Part shown: positions 11,402 through 23,487 of the stretch, one piece after another
Layout: the number at the start of each line of letters is the position of its first letter
How positions within the stretch are numbered: position 1 is the first letter of the stretch
Assembly: GCF_037325665.1 (NCBI RefSeq)
Contig: NC_090245.1
Span: 74,385,102 to 74,449,101 of the forward strand
Direction of reading: 5' to 3'
DNA length: 64,000 nucleotides
DNA from: Littorina saxatilis
Lineage: Eukaryota; Mollusca; Gastropoda; Littorinimorpha; Littorinidae
Notes under the pieces: model-generated
Told to the model about the DNA's origin: nothing
Seen by the model: only the letters and a program-made list of their open reading frames with translations
Databases searched by the model: none
Program-made: the position numbers and the translations under genes

Positions 11402-12384
11402 AAATTCAACAAATATTTAAATACATTAAAAAAAAATTAAATAAGCGTTTAAAACATATTTTACAAACAACAGTAGTACATATTATAGTGTTACTAATGT
11501 GAGACTACCCAATAAAAATATTTAACTAGTGAGTTTATTGGAATGCTGGCAGATAAAAACATATCACGAGGCAGGCGTGTGCTTCAGGTATTGTAAGCAG
11601 ACTTGAAAAGGTGGGTTTTAATGGACTTTTTGAAAGTAGAAGAGGTTTTACAGTGACGGATGGGGTGGGGAAGTTGATTCCAGAGAGTGGGAGCGGAAAA
11701 GGAAAAAGAACGGTCGCCAGTGGTTTTGGTTTTGGTGCGTGGGATGGAAAGTATTCTGTTGTCAGTGGATGAGCGAAGCTGTCTGGATGGAGTGTAAGGA
11801 TGCAAGAGTTCAGAAAGATAGACAGGAAAGTGAGGATCAGTGAAAGAGTTGAAGCAGATGTTGGCGGTTTTGTGTATGATGCGGGAAGATATAGGAAGCC
11901 AGTGGAGTTGTTGCATAAGTGGTTGTATGTGGTCGTGTTTCTTTGCCCTGAAGATGAGTCTAGCTGCTGTGTTTTGGACTTTCTGAAGTTTGTCTGTGAG
12001 GTGCTGGGGAATGCCTGTGAGTAGAGCGTTGCAGTAGTCAAATTTGGAGAGAATGAGAGAGCAGACAAGAGTTTTGGTGGCGTCAAAGGAAAGAAGATGT
12101 CTAATGCTGCTGATTTTTCTGATCTCAGTGTATGCAGATCTACAGATGTTCGTGATGTGCTTGTCCATGGAGAGGGTGTCTGTGAAGGTCACTCCAAGGT
12201 TTCTAGCAGAGGATGAGAGTTTGATGTCAGAGTTGCCTACAGAGATAGAAGAAGGAACAGAAGGAGGGAGAGGCTTGTTTTTAGGGTGGATGAGGAGGAC
12301 TTCAGTTTTGTCATCATTTAGTTTTAGTTTGTTGCAGGTCATCCAGCGCTTGACAAACGGATTTGCTGAAATGGCTTCGCTCAT
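10826..12384 (-). mobile_element. 5'-truncated LINE (CR1/L2-like), reverse-transcriptase C-terminal part
   Basis: The frame 12,384-11,584 encodes about 266 residues of the end of a LINE protein. It starts in the RT domain (WMTCNKLKLNDDKTEVLLI) and passes RNLGVTF, SKFDYCNALLTG and LHWLPI. It ends with the typical APTLWNQLP ... FKKSIKTHLF C-terminus. This is the hallmark of CR1/L2-type non-LTR elements, which normally encode about 900-1000 residues in this protein, so the 5' two thirds are missing. Downstream are a 3' UTR with an AC microsatellite (about 11,306-11,400) and an AATAAAT-type tail at 10,826-10,850. The frame is open, which suggests a fairly recent insertion. Confidence 0.85.
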
Positions 12385-12679
12385 CCACCCTCTCCATTCT
12401 CTCTTTCTTCCTCTGTGTGTGTGCGTGCGTGCGTGCGCGAGTGCGTGCTTGCGTGCGTTCGTGTGTATGTTGCTGAGGAGAGCTGTAAGGCACCCATTTA
12501 GTTCTTGTCTTCCCCAAAACCAGCGTCATGCGCCTTTATCATGAATACTCTCTGTCTCTCTATTTCGACCCCTGCCCCACAATAGCGGTCACAATTCTTT
12601 GTCACATTCTCGGCCGAACAACTTTGAGGTCACACAGGGTTCCAAGTTGTGAAGTAAGAACAACCCGGCAATACTGATG

Positions 12680-12950
12680 TAGTGATAAGGAGCTGTCTGA
12701 ACAAACACCTCCACTCAAAGCTGAAAGTTGTGCCGTCCCCGATGTGTCCTTGCGGAGAAGCAGAGCAGGACACTCACCACATCCTACAAGACTGCGGGAA
12801 CTTCCAGTTGTTGAGAAGGAAGATGTGGCCGGAGCCGACTCCCATCCAGGATAAGCTGTACGGCACGGCGGCGTCCCTGCAGATGACCACTACATTTCTC
12901 AATTGGACTGGTCTCCACGTGTAGCAGCAAGAAGAAGAAGAAGAAGAAGG
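12680..12950 (+). mobile_element. 3' end of a second, different LINE (Jockey-like)
   Basis: The frame 12,682-12,924 encodes SCLNKHLHSKLK, then PMCPCGEAEQDTHHILQDC and LYGTAASL to a stop. This matches the familiar Cys-rich tail (CPCG ... T..HIL..C) of Jockey-type RT proteins in molluscs. A GAA-repeat tail at about 12,927-12,950 closes the element. Only the last ~80 codons remain. Confidence 0.7.
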
Positions 12951-13635
12951 AGCTGTCCCGTTTTTGTGATTTGGCACTCAAATGTTGCCTTACATTGTCG
13001 TGTCGAGGCCTAGGACTATGAGGAGAAATGTCCATAGGTTTTGTACGAAGTTCCAACCTGAATAGTTCCACCAGTCTAGGAATGCCGTTTGGCAGGCGTC
13101 GGCAGTCACTTAGTCAGGAAAACGCCGACACTTTGTTTTTAATCGCCAAAAACCTTGCCGTCATTTCGGCACATAATTATGCCGAACTTTTTTTCGCTGT
13201 GCATGGGGGAAAGATGTCGCCAAAAACTATTCGATAGATTCAAACATTGCTGAAAATGTTTTGGCCATTTCAGCAAATCCGTTTGTCAAAGTAAACACAT
13301 CTAGCAACAGAATTATTCCCTTCACCACAGACCCTACAATTTCCTCTCATCTGACCACTTAGTGGTGAATGTCTTGTTACGGACTTACTTTGGTACTGAC
13401 TGAAAATAAAGGCGTGACCCAGTTGAGATGAAATAACTCCCTCTTCTTGTAGTCTCAATCTGATTGACACCTGTCTGTTTCGGGCTGCATGCCCTGAGAC
13501 GTGCCTTGGGTGTACTTGGGTTGTGATTGGATAATCTCGCACAGCCCCATTTCGGCGATAGTTCCATATTGCTACGCTTAAAACACAATAGCTGTTAATA
13601 GTCCGAAAAAGGTGACTGATTTAATAATGCTGTCT
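12951..13635. other. No gene seen
   Basis: Short frames only. A 26-bp match to the start of the LINE at 12,349-12,375 lies inverted at 13,264-13,290 (see findings). Confidence 0.45.
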
Positions 13636-13636
13636 T

Positions 13637-13672
13637 TGTCTATCTGTCTGTCCGTGTATGTCTGTCCGTGTA

Positions 13673-13709
<37 letters not shown>

Positions 13710-13776
13710 GCCTGTCTGTCTGTCCGTCTGTGTGTGTGTGTGTGTGTGTGCGCGCGGGTGTGTGTGTGTGTGTGTG

Positions 13777-13867
<91 letters not shown>
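13637..13867 (+). repeat. Compound microsatellite TCTG / TG / TC
   Basis: A TCTG-type tract (about 13,637-13,727) runs into TG (to about 13,778) and then a pure TC tract to 13,867. Open frames through it are artefacts. Confidence 0.9.
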
Positions 13868-13873
<6 letters not shown>

Positions 13874-14165
13874 GCTTTTCAAGTCTTTCCTGGAAATGTA
13901 TGACTCACAGTCATGGCGATTTTCTCAACGATTAGTATCACTATGTGGATGTTCAAGTTCAGGCATGCTAGCTATAGCTACAGTCTGTATCTTGGGCTCT
14001 GTCTTGCATATAATTATCAGAAGGAAGTAAATTCTGATACACACTTTGATACCTAGGGCTGTTGATTATCTTATATTCGTGAAAGCGGCTGCACTCTGTG
14101 ATTAATCATTAAGATTACGTTTCCTCGATCACCAAAGGCGAGTTTTTGTGTACAGTGTATTCATG

Positions 14166-14183
14166 GGCTCACACACACACACA

Positions 14184-14226
<43 letters not shown>
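14166..14226 (+). repeat. AC microsatellite
   Basis: An almost pure AC repeat with one AAGAAA interruption near 14,183. Confidence 0.85.
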
Positions 14227-14228
<2 letters not shown>

Positions 14229-14619
14229 TAGCTCGCGCGTCTACGGTTGTTGTTTTTTCTTCTATTTTCTTGTTTGTTTGTTCTGTATAGGTACATGCAC
14301 CCTATAGACTGCAGTCGAGGTCCCATTACGGTTCTATACGTAGTGTGTATGGTTTGGTGTTTTTCTCACCGTTCCTGCTTGGCTATTTATCCCGTCTTCC
14401 TGAACATTTCCATGAAAATGCGAGTGCTGACATGACATAACCTACCCTTTGAAACGTTAGTGAACAGAGATCGCGGCACACCTGCACCTGTGCCAAGTTT
14501 TTGTGTATGTCCCCGAATCTTTTCTGTCGTTTTCTTGTATGTCTTTACAGGGCCACTTACAGTTCGCCAGCTTAAAGGAGCCGTCCTTTTTGTAAAAGCG
14601 ATCATACTGGTATACTGAT

Positions 14620-14915
14620 CAGGGCTCCCCACGGACGCCCTTCCTAGTGCGTCCCGGGACCCCCACTTTAAATTTTAAGAGGGTCCATGGACCCCCACTA
14701 CAGAATTTCAGAGGGTCCTAAGGGTCCAAAAGCCGAAAGGTCCCAGTGTACTTATAAAACATTTACGGTTCGTACGATAAAGGAAATTTAGTGCGTCCCA
14801 GGACCCGCTCTTTTAAAGTCTAGTGCGTCCCGGGACCCCCTCCATAAATTTCTAGTACGTGTTTTCGGCTTCTAGTGCGTATAGGACGCAGGGACCCGCA
14901 CTATGGGGAGCCCTG
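14620..14915. mobile_element. hAT-like MITE (296 bp)
   Basis: Inverted ends CAGGGCTCCCCA at 14,620 and TGGGGAGCCCTG ending 14,915. The interior repeats TAGTGCGTCCCGGGACCC several times. The CAGGG tip is typical of hAT ends, but a matching 8-bp target duplication is not obvious. No coding capacity. Confidence 0.7.
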
Positions 14916-15167
14916 ATGGTGGCTTGTGTGGAGTTACGCTTGAACCTTTGTGCAGAGAGTATTAAAAGGACATCCAACAGCGATGGCCTGTGCATTTTAC
15001 AGCTGACAAGGTCGCATGCTGAGTTGTGGTTCTCTCTACAGTACTGAAGTTTTGTGTTTGTTTATTGTATGCGTGTTTGTGTGGTGTTTGTTGTTCATGT
15101 GTTTGTGTACATGTAGATCTAGATATACAGCTCCACTTACTCTGTATGTCAAGACTACTCTCACATC

Positions 15168-15171
<4 letters not shown>

Positions 15172-15243
<72 letters not shown>

Positions 15244-15367
15244 GTGTGTGTGTGTGTGGGTGGGTGTGTGTGGTGGTGTGTGTGTGTGCAAGAGTTAAGA
15301 TACATACAACCATTGACTAAAATTGCAGTTTCAGTCCGCGTAAGAGTTAAAGGTACGTTTACATGTG

Positions 15368-15453
<86 letters not shown>
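15172..15453 (+). repeat. TC and AC microsatellites
   Basis: A pure TC tract at about 15,172-15,238 is followed by TG-rich sequence and a pure AC tract at about 15,367-15,453. Confidence 0.9.
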
Positions 15454-15456
<3 letters not shown>

Positions 15457-15578
15457 CAACTAACAGACAGACAAGAAGACGGACACATGGATTGGAAGGC
15501 AGACAAATACACAAACAACGATTGAAAATCGACTTTTTACAACAGTCAACATTCCTTTACAAAGGTAAAACAACTCAC

Positions 15579-15689
15579 GTAGATTTTGTTCCTTGAGTAG
15601 CGTTCCTTGATCTCGGCCAGAAGAATCTCTTCGTCCAAGTTGGCGAGCTCTGCTAAGTCTTCCACGGCTCCTAGCGCAGGGCGGTCCAT
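15579..15689 (-). CDS. First coding exon of an unconventional myosin motor (partial gene)
   Basis: The minus-strand exon starts at the ATG at 15,689 and ends at 15,579 against the donor CTAC|GTGAGT. It encodes 37 residues: VEDLAELANLDEEILLAEI, then KERYSRNKIY. This is the beginning of the myosin head (the segment before the TYxGD block), where class III and related unconventional myosins read VDDL..L..LDE......L...Y....IY. An in-frame ATG also exists at 15,740, and the frame runs on through a short TC tract. Remaining motor exons, including the P-loop, would lie to the left, but I could not find any between here and position 1. Either the introns are very large or this is a detached fragment. 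Class III myosins carry an N-terminal kinase. None is visible to the right, so the class is left open. Confidence 0.55.
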
Positions 15690-15889
15690 TTTCACTTCTG
15701 ACGCTGTCTCTCTCTCTCTCTCTTCTGTTGGAACATTCACAGTTACTTTACCTCTCCTGATGTATACTTGAGGCTAGTTAAATCGTTTTCTGTTCACGAC
15801 AACAAGAATCGATTAAAACTTGAAAAGCAATTAAAACGTGATTTGCCAAAGTTGAAAGATCGACTCTTTTCCGGTCTATTCTTTTCGCC

Positions 15890-15891
<2 letters not shown>

Positions 15892-15931
<40 letters not shown>
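15892..15931 (+). repeat. TG microsatellite
   Basis: A pure TG repeat of about 20 units. Confidence 0.85.
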
Positions 15932-15933
<2 letters not shown>

Positions 15934-16216
15934 TATGCTTCCTTAAAGAAATTGCAAACCGCTTTCGACGACAATAAGTTGGGCCTGTTATCTTTTCTTT
16001 TTTGTTACCATGTTTACATGATACTGACAGATCTCTCTCTCTCTCACGTAGACATTGAGTTTACGCCTGTAAGCTACATGACACTATTGTCACTACTCAC
16101 TAATAACAAGCAGGAAGTTTAGGCTACTCGGATAGCGCGTGTACTTAAAATCTGTGATTGCCAAGAAGTAAGATCACAGTCAACGCTGTTGTTCACACTG
16201 TCTCACAAAGTGGAGT

Positions 16217-16733
16217 AAATAGAGAATACTACATGGCTTGCTGTGTCGTACCAGATTTACACGAGTTGTTTTTTTAAATATTGAACTGCGAGCGAAAGCG
16301 AGCTGTTCACTATTTGAAAAAGCAACGAGTGTAAATCTGGTACGACACAGCAAGCCATGTAGTATTCTGTTTATCCTACATGCTGTATTTACGTGTATAT
16401 TACTGAAAATGTCTTGCAGTCGAGGCAGCTAAAATGAAGACGCTTGTTTTGGAACCTCGATCTCTTCCAAAGCCTCGTGCAATCTATTACGTCAAAGCAA
16501 AGAAACGTCACTCTCAAAGTGTGGCGTGACGTGTTAGTTGTAAAGATTCATCGAGGGTAATTAGTGAGCGCAATTTTTTTTTCTATAATGACGTTTGTCT
16601 CGGTGACTTTGGCATCATAAGCAGTGGAAAAACAGGTCCCTGCCAGACTTGCTTGACATGACCTCATTTACATGATATACACACGTGTGATTTGAACGAT
16701 TATTATCTCACGGGTGTCTCTCTCACGTATGTA
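16217..16733 (+). repeat. Foldback repeat unit, copy 1 (intact)
   Basis: The unit runs from AAATAGAGAATACTACATGG to GTAGGATA. It opens with a hairpin: perfect 38-bp arms at 16,225-16,262 and 16,329-16,366. The unit is followed directly by a second copy. The sequence GGCGTGACGTGTTAGTTG near 16,523-16,540 is the uninterrupted version of the site where the Polinton entered copy 2. Confidence 0.75.
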
Positions 16734-16735
16734 GG

Positions 16736-17052
16736 ATAAATAGAGAATACTACATGGCTTGCTGTGTCGTACCAGATTTACACGAGTTGTTTTTTTTAAA
16801 TGGTGCGAGCGAAAGCGAGCTGTTCACTATTTGAAAAAGCAACGAGTGTAAATCTGGTACGACACAGCAAGCCATGTAGTATTCTGTTTATCCTACATAC
16901 TGTACTTACGTGTATTTTACTGAAAATGTCCTGCAGTGGAGGCAGCTAAATTGAAGACGCTTGTTTTGGAACCTCGATCTCTTCTAAAGCCTCGTGCAAT
17001 CTATTACGTCAAAGCAAAGAAACGTCACTCTCAAAGTGTGGCGTGACGTGTT
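16736..17052 (+). repeat. Foldback repeat unit, copy 2, left part
   Basis: This repeats copy 1 from AAATAGAGAATAC through GGCGTGACGTGTT and is then cut by the Polinton. The rest of the unit continues at 31,711-31,919. Confidence 0.8.
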
Positions 17053-17276
17053 AGTAGTAGGAAGAGGTATGCCTCATGCCTCGGCGCAATGCGCAATGCG
17101 CAAGGGTAGGGACCAGCATAAAGTTATAGGTTAAGGTGCCTGTGTTTAAGTAGTGATAAGGAGATATTGCGCATAAACGGTTTATTGCGTTTTATATTTT
17201 GTCATGTGATTTCATGTGCCTGTACCTGTTGCTCGGTACTAATGACCACTCCAGCTGGGGTAATGACAGGATTACT
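17053..17276 (+). repeat. Polinton left terminal inverted repeat
   Basis: 224 bp, about 99% identical to the reverse complement of 31,487-31,710. Preceded by the target duplication CGTGTT at 17,047-17,052. Confidence 0.95.
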
Positions 17277-17515
17277 GCCCCCCGGCCTTTTTTTATTGGT
17301 GCTTAACGCGGCTGGGTTACTGAGCCGCCTCCTTTCTATTGACAGTAATTGACCCTCCCTCTGTGTTTGATTGCCGGCAGTGGGGTTCACGCACAAGGTT
17401 TTGATAGGGTATGTCATAGCCACATAGGTGTTATTTTGTTTTTGTTATTTTGTTGTTGATAGACTATGTAAGAGGTAGGGTTATATGTGTGGTGGGAATA
17501 AAATGTAAGTGCAAA

Positions 17516-17518
<3 letters not shown>

Positions 17519-17564
<46 letters not shown>

Positions 17565-17568
17565 CCGA

Positions 17569-17634
<66 letters not shown>

Positions 17635-17660
17635 ACACACACACACACACACACACATAT
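17519..17660 (+). repeat. AC microsatellite inside the Polinton
   Basis: Long AC tract, interrupted near 17,563. The ~60 bp preceding it (TAAGAGGTAGGGTTATATGTG) recur just before the AC tract at 22,020-22,122, so the two are duplicated parts of the element. Confidence 0.9.
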
Positions 17661-18042
17661 GCGCACGTTTACACAAGTACTTCCAAACAAGAAGGTACTA
17701 AAAAGTCAGACGTAAAGAGTAACAAAACACATAAAACTGCTCACGGTAGCCTTCAAGAATTATACAGACACATAGTTATTAACTTTTCAATATGATCATT
17801 TTATTATAAAAAGTGACAACAGTCTTTTGAGTATTAAAAACCAAAAAAATTAACATTTTGCATACACATACATTAAAACAAAAAGCCAAAACATGATTGT
17901 CAATGATAATTTTTTTGGTATTCAACACCGTCTTGTTGTTTTACACTTGTCTACTTTAGATGGTTTTTTTAAAAAGCCAGGTCCTAGTTTGGTTGTTTGT
18001 CTTAAGGACTCCCATAACTTGATGTGGGGTGACTTTTGTATT

Positions 18043-18339
18043 TTACAATGTTGGGTTATAGTTACCGAGGTCGTTGAAGGTAGACATACCAACCGGTTCC
18101 TGGTAGCAGTTTTCAAACAGATGGCTGCTCTCCGAGTGTTTGACAGGTGTGTGAGGTAGTTCGTCTGTTGGTGTTTCTTCTTTTTGTTCTGGACTCTTCT
18201 GACACGTCTGGTGTTTTTTAACTTCTCTAGCTACAACTTCTGTTTGTGTTTTAAGTCGCTTCAACAGCCTTTCTCGGACTTTGCTCAGGTGAGTAAATTC
18301 TTCACTGTTCAAGGCCACCCCTCTTTGACTTGGTCGCAA
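18043..18339 (-). mobile_element. Polinton part: unassigned protein module, copy A
   Basis: A charged, Lys/Glu/Gln-rich segment (RERLLKRLKTQTEVV) with no recognised fold. The same module recurs at about 22,759-23,100 and 25,186-25,512, each time upstream of a protease part on the same map. It belongs to the element. Which Polinton protein it represents is unknown. Confidence 0.6.
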
Positions 18340-18702
18340 GCGTCTGTTTTTTTTTTTTTTTTTCTATTTCCTTGGGTGATGTAGTGTCTGATGTGAATTT
18401 TCACAAGTTTTCGCTAAGTTCTGACACTCGCAAAAATGTTTCGACCCAAAGGAAACATATCAGATTCGGGTAGCGGTGAGCTAAACAGATACTCTTCCTC
18501 GTCAACCATCTCTTTTGTCGTTCTCAGCAACAACAACAACAAAAGTGTTAAACAACTTTTACTTCCAGGAGACTGTCTTTGTAGACTATAGTGTAGAGTA
18601 GGCGGTGTTGTCTTGTGGTTCGATCAGGGGATTTAGTAAAAAAAATTAGACAACACCATCTTTATACATAACCTCCTTACACTATGACATCAGTTACTAT
18701 TT

Positions 18703-19194
18703 TTACAACAACAGGTTTAGACTTGTTGCGTTAACACATCTCTGAAAAAGTGCTATGAGCTTATGGCCAGGGTTTTGGGGGCTAAAAATAGAAATGATGT
18801 CACGGAGTCTTGTATCTTGACTCTTTTTGATGATGAAATACATTGCAAGCAAAACACAAGTAGAACTTAACATCTCCTGTAATACCTGTTCGTTGGTTTT
18901 TATAACACAATCCAATAACGCAACAACAACTAAAAAAACAAAAACAACTTCAATGTCTTTGTGATTCGGTTTTAAAACAAAACTATCAAAATATTCAATA
19001 TTCCCCTGACCAGCATAATACACACCAACCCAATGAGACCCAACCTTATGCGCTGGGTCTGTGTTTATGATGTAAGACGAGGGGTGAAGTAAATTTATCT
19101 CAGAAGGAAGTTGGTCTCTGGCGTAGACACCCATAAACGACCGTCTTGCCAAGGGGTGTCTTAACAGTAGGCGAGAGATCTCTAGATCATTCAT
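18703..19194 (-). mobile_element. Polinton part: adenovirus-like protease, copy A
   Basis: Fossil fragment with the adenain-type signature GSHWVGVYY followed by EYFDSF, the His-containing and Asp/Glu-containing blocks of this cysteine protease family. In living relatives the enzyme matures capsid proteins. Other copies lie at 23,488-23,958 and 25,800-26,201. Confidence 0.8.
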
Positions 19195-19668
19195 GATGTA
19201 AAATCAGTGATAACCTGCCTACTCCGAGCATTTTCTAGCAACGAAGCCATTTCTGTATACACAATAACGCGAACAGGCTCTACCAGGGGTACACTAAACT
19301 TTAGTTCCAGACGCAAACCCCCCACAGCGCACCAACTCAAGCTGATCTCCATCCAACATTGACGGTGACAAGTCGAATACATACAGCGTATAACCTCCGG
19401 GATAGTCTTCATAGGCAATTCCGTTACCAGCGTCACTAACACCCACCCCTGTTCCTGTGGTCAAACTAAAGAAACTTTCCACATACTGTCTGTTTTCAAA
19501 GTCGGGTGTTAGTGGTTTTGCAGAGACTTGTTTTCCAGTAACATAGAGACAGAGGAAATTCAAGTTGTGAGTTTTAAAGTTGAATGGATTTTTGGTGTAG
19601 CTATCGTTAAATGCAGCGAGCTCTACTAGTCCTACTACAACGCGTGTTGGTAGCTGACTGAGAAACAA
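19191..19668 (-). mobile_element. Polinton part: capsid-type protein, copy A
   Basis: Fossil fragment of a protein resembling the conserved Polinton capsid-type proteins (F54H12.2-like), with blocks such as DYPGGYTLYVFDLSPSML. It lies directly upstream of the protease part, the usual neighbour. Whether it is the major or a minor capsid protein is not settled by eye. Confidence 0.55.
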
Positions 19669-20147
19669 ATTGTCTAAACAGCACTGAGGTTTTCACGCGG
19701 GATCCCGTAAGATTTTATAACTACTCTTTTTAGATGGTATTTGGCTGTGGACCTCTCCAGGGTTTTTACGTGAGCAAGCCTTACAGCTGGATTTAGTTTT
19801 GCTTTTCTGACAAACAAAGAGGCGTGTGTAACCACCGTTAGGTAAGCAGGGTTAATCCGTGGCTCATCACATTAAAATTTTGTCAATACGATACATTTCT
19901 TTCTCTCCTACGCTTTGTAGTTCTTCTTTGTAAAAAAAAACTACCTTGTAGTTATTCTGCGTTAGCGTCTTTCAGCTTATCGGTCACTGGAGTTGTTTTC
20001 AACACACTGCTAACTGTAAATAATTCTTCTGTTCACGCAGGTAAATAACCTTTTTTAAAGAGTCGCCGTGTTTTACTTAGTCTCACACGATCATCAACCT
20101 GTAGCCTACCTTTGGGTGTTTTTCTTTGGGGGTTGTCCGTACAAAAC

Positions 20148-20345
20148 TTACCAAACTGTTTCTTTGTTAGCGAGGCAAACTTTAATAGGTGTTGGTTTTA
20201 TACTTCTGTGAAACGAATGGTTATACGCGTGTACCAGGTGTTGTAATTCTTCTACAAATCTTACACGATTAGTGTGTGTAAAAAAGCGCCACATTTTCTC
20301 TTTTAAGAGGAACCCTTGTTCTGATTTCCCCCTGATCTGTTCCAT
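20148..20345 (-). mobile_element. Polinton part: integrase fragment, copy A
   Basis: Contains VHAYNHSFHRSIKPTPIKV, the end of a retrovirus-like integrase core (the YN..H.S....P block). A chromodomain-like segment (KKEYLVHWFGYPTS) lies further along the element at about 21,220-21,300 and again at 28,160-28,230. Further copies are at 24,853-25,062 and 27,084-27,281. Confidence 0.75.
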
Positions 20346-21069
20346 GACTGACTTGTCTTTCTTTCATACATCAGTCAATAACCACTCTGTTTTTCAACGA
20401 CCACGCCTGATCAACTCAAACCAGGACTTTCTTTCTTTTCGCGGTGAAATCAGTGACCATGACATTCTAGAACAAGTTAGACTCGAACGCCCAAACTCTC
20501 GGTATTCTGTTCACACCATCATGTCTTCCAGTTTCTATGTCACGCCTTTGTCTGACTTTCCTATCGGATGAGTCTGTGGTAGTCTACCTAACTACATCAC
20601 AAACACACAGTTCTTGCACAAGTTACAAAAAGACGAGCATCATCATTTTCCTTATACTGACGGTCTGTGTCTCTTTCGCTGTCTTGCTTTGCACAAAGGA
20701 CCCTTGCCTCATTCTTTGCAAAAACCCACAAAAACCTTGTTCAAACAGTGGACCGGACATTCCCACCAGTTTGTCAAATTAAACAGAGACACACCTACTA
20801 CAATATAAATTAGAAAAATCTGATCAACAAAACAAAAAAAACAAAAACAAAACAAAAAAATGTTTTACAAAAATACAAGCTCACTACGAGGGGCGCGATA
20901 ACCAAAAACACACCACAAGCAAGAGAATCTCTTGGTATCAGTAGTTGTCTCTTCTAATACGTTAGTAGCAACAGTTGTATCTTCAGCAGACAAGGCGTCC
21001 TCAGCCATAACTACTCTGAATACTGTCTAAGACTATCAGCTGAGATCCATGTGTCAAATGACGTTGGGT

Positions 21070-21190
21070 TTTGTGAACAAGAAACAATTAACAATTAAGT
21101 GGCTCTACCCCATTTCCCCCCCATTCCCTGTCGCGATATAACCTTGAACGTTTGAAAACGACGTTAAACACCAAATAAAGAAAGAAAGAA
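21070..21190 (+). mobile_element. SINE 3' fragment inserted in the Polinton
   Basis: 121 bp ending in an AAAG-repeat tail, flanked by the 13-bp direct repeat AATGACGTTGGGT (21,057-21,069 and 21,191-21,203). The related segment at 22,255 lacks it. The duplicate at 28,006-28,126 has it. Confidence 0.8.
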
Positions 21191-22017
21191 AATGACGTTG
21201 GGTACCCAAACCAATGTACTAAATACTCTTTTTTTCCTCCCTTACCAAGTCGTTCTTTTAGTACTTTGTCAATACGATACATTTCTTTCTCTCCTACTTT
21301 TTGTAGTTCTTCTTTGTAAAAAAAACAAACTATGTGAGCAGCCTCTAACCTAACATTCTGTATGACTGCCTGTGGTACAATTCGTGTTCGGTGTAAATGT
21401 ACCTTCGTCGCGATATAACCTTCGTGGTTGAAAACGACGTTAAACACCATTTGTTGTTGTAAATGTACCTGCGGTGTTTATAACACCTACATAAAACCAA
21501 CAGGTAGCTATCTGAGTCTAGTTGTTAAAGCTTTTTTATATTTTTGTACATCAGCTCTCATCTCTCCCGCCTCACCAGTCGAGCTAACTCCTCCACCCAC
21601 CCCACATCATTTGTCTAGCACTAATCTAAGCATTAAATCCTAATCAACCCTCGGGGTAGGCAAACCACCTCCTATTAAACTTCTCTAACTGCTGGCCACC
21701 TCTGGTGGTTTTATCGGCGAGGGGGCTCCGCAAAGAGTAGGGGTACCATTTTTATCGCCTTATCCTGACACCTCTGATAGTTATTAGCGCCATAAAAGAG
21801 AGAGGGCTCCACCAACCGCAGAGAAACCCATTTAATTGCACTAGACAGCAGTGTACGGCATCTAGATAAAACAGCGAACCTTCGTAACTAACCCACTGAC
21901 TAGTGTTGGTGTTGTTGTTGTTATAATGACTGTTTTCTTTTTTTCTTTTTTTTTCTTCGTTGTTGATAGGCTATGTAAGAGGTAGGGTTATATGTGTGGT
22001 GAAAAAAAAATGTAAGT

Positions 22018-22125
<108 letters not shown>

Positions 22126-23487
22126 GCTCTTGGTATCAGTTGTTGGCTCTTCTAAGACGTTAGTATCAACAGTCGTAGCTTCAGCAGACAAGACAGCCTC
22201 ACACATAACTACTCTGAATACTGTCTAAGGCTATCAGCTGAGAGCCATGTGTCAAATGACGTTGGATACCCAAATCAAGGCACTAAAGACTCTTTTTTTT
22301 TTCCTCCCTTACCAAGTCGTTCTTTTAGTACTTTGTCAATACGATACATTTTTTTTTCTCTCCTACTTTTTGTAGTTCTTCTTTGTAAAAACTACTTTGT
22401 AGTTCTTCTGCGTGAGCGTCTTTCAGCTTATAGGTCACTGGAATTGTTTTCAACACACTGCTAACTGTAAATAATTCTTCTGTTCACGCAGGTAAATAAC
22501 CTTTTTTAAAGAGTCACCGTGTTTTACTTAGTCTCACACGATCACCAACCTGTAGCCTACCTTTGGGTGTTTTCTTTTGGGGTTGTCCGTACAAAACTTA
22601 CCAAACTGTTTCTTTGTTAGCGAGGCAAACTTTAACAGGTGCTGTTTTATACTTCTGTGAAACGAATGTGTACGCGTTATACGCGTGTACCAGGTGTTGT
22701 AATTCTTCTGCATATCTTACACGATTAGTGTGTGTAAAAAAGCGCCACATTTTCTCTTTTAAGGTGCGATCCAATAACTTGACGTGGGGCGACTTTCGTA
22801 TTTTAACAATGTTGTGTTATAGTAACCGAGGTCGTTGAAGGTAGACATACCAGCCGGTTCCTGGTAGCAGTTTTCAAACAGATTGCTGCTCTCCGAGTAT
22901 TTGACAGGTGTGTGAGGTAGTTCGTCTGCTGGTGTTTCTTCTTTTTGTTCTGGGCTCTTCTGACACGTCTGGTGGTTTTTTTTAACTTCTCTAGCTACAA
23001 CTTCTGTTTGTGTTTTAAGTCGCTTCAACAGCCTTTCTCGGACTTTTGATCAGGCGAGTAAATTCTTTACTGGCCAAGACCACCCCTCTTTGACTTGGTC
23101 GCACGCGTCTGTTTTTTCTGTTTCCTTGGTTGGTGTAATGTCTGATGTGGATTTTCACAAGTTTTCACCACGTTCTGACACTCGCGAAAATGGTTCGTCC
23201 CAAAGGAAACATATCAGGTTCGGGTAGCGGTGAGCTAAACAGAGACTCTTCCTCGTCAAACATCTCTTTTGTCGTTCTCAACAACAACAACAACAAAAGT
23301 GTTAAACAACTTTTACCTCTAGGAGACTGTCTTTGTAGACTGTAGTGTAGAGTAGGTGGTGTTGTCTTGTGGCTCGCTCAGGGGATTTAGTAAAAAAAAA
23401 ATGAGACAACACCATCTTTATACATAACCTCCTTACACTATGACATCAGTTACTATTTTTTACAACAACAGCTTTAGACTTGTTGCG

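Larger units (their letters stand above)
19780..21330. repeat. Polinton internal duplicated segment, left copy
   Basis: This ~1.5 kb segment recurs nearly unchanged 6,936 bp to the right (about 26,716-28,266) in the same orientation. It contains the integrase C-terminal part and a SINE at 21,070-21,190. Confidence 0.85.
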
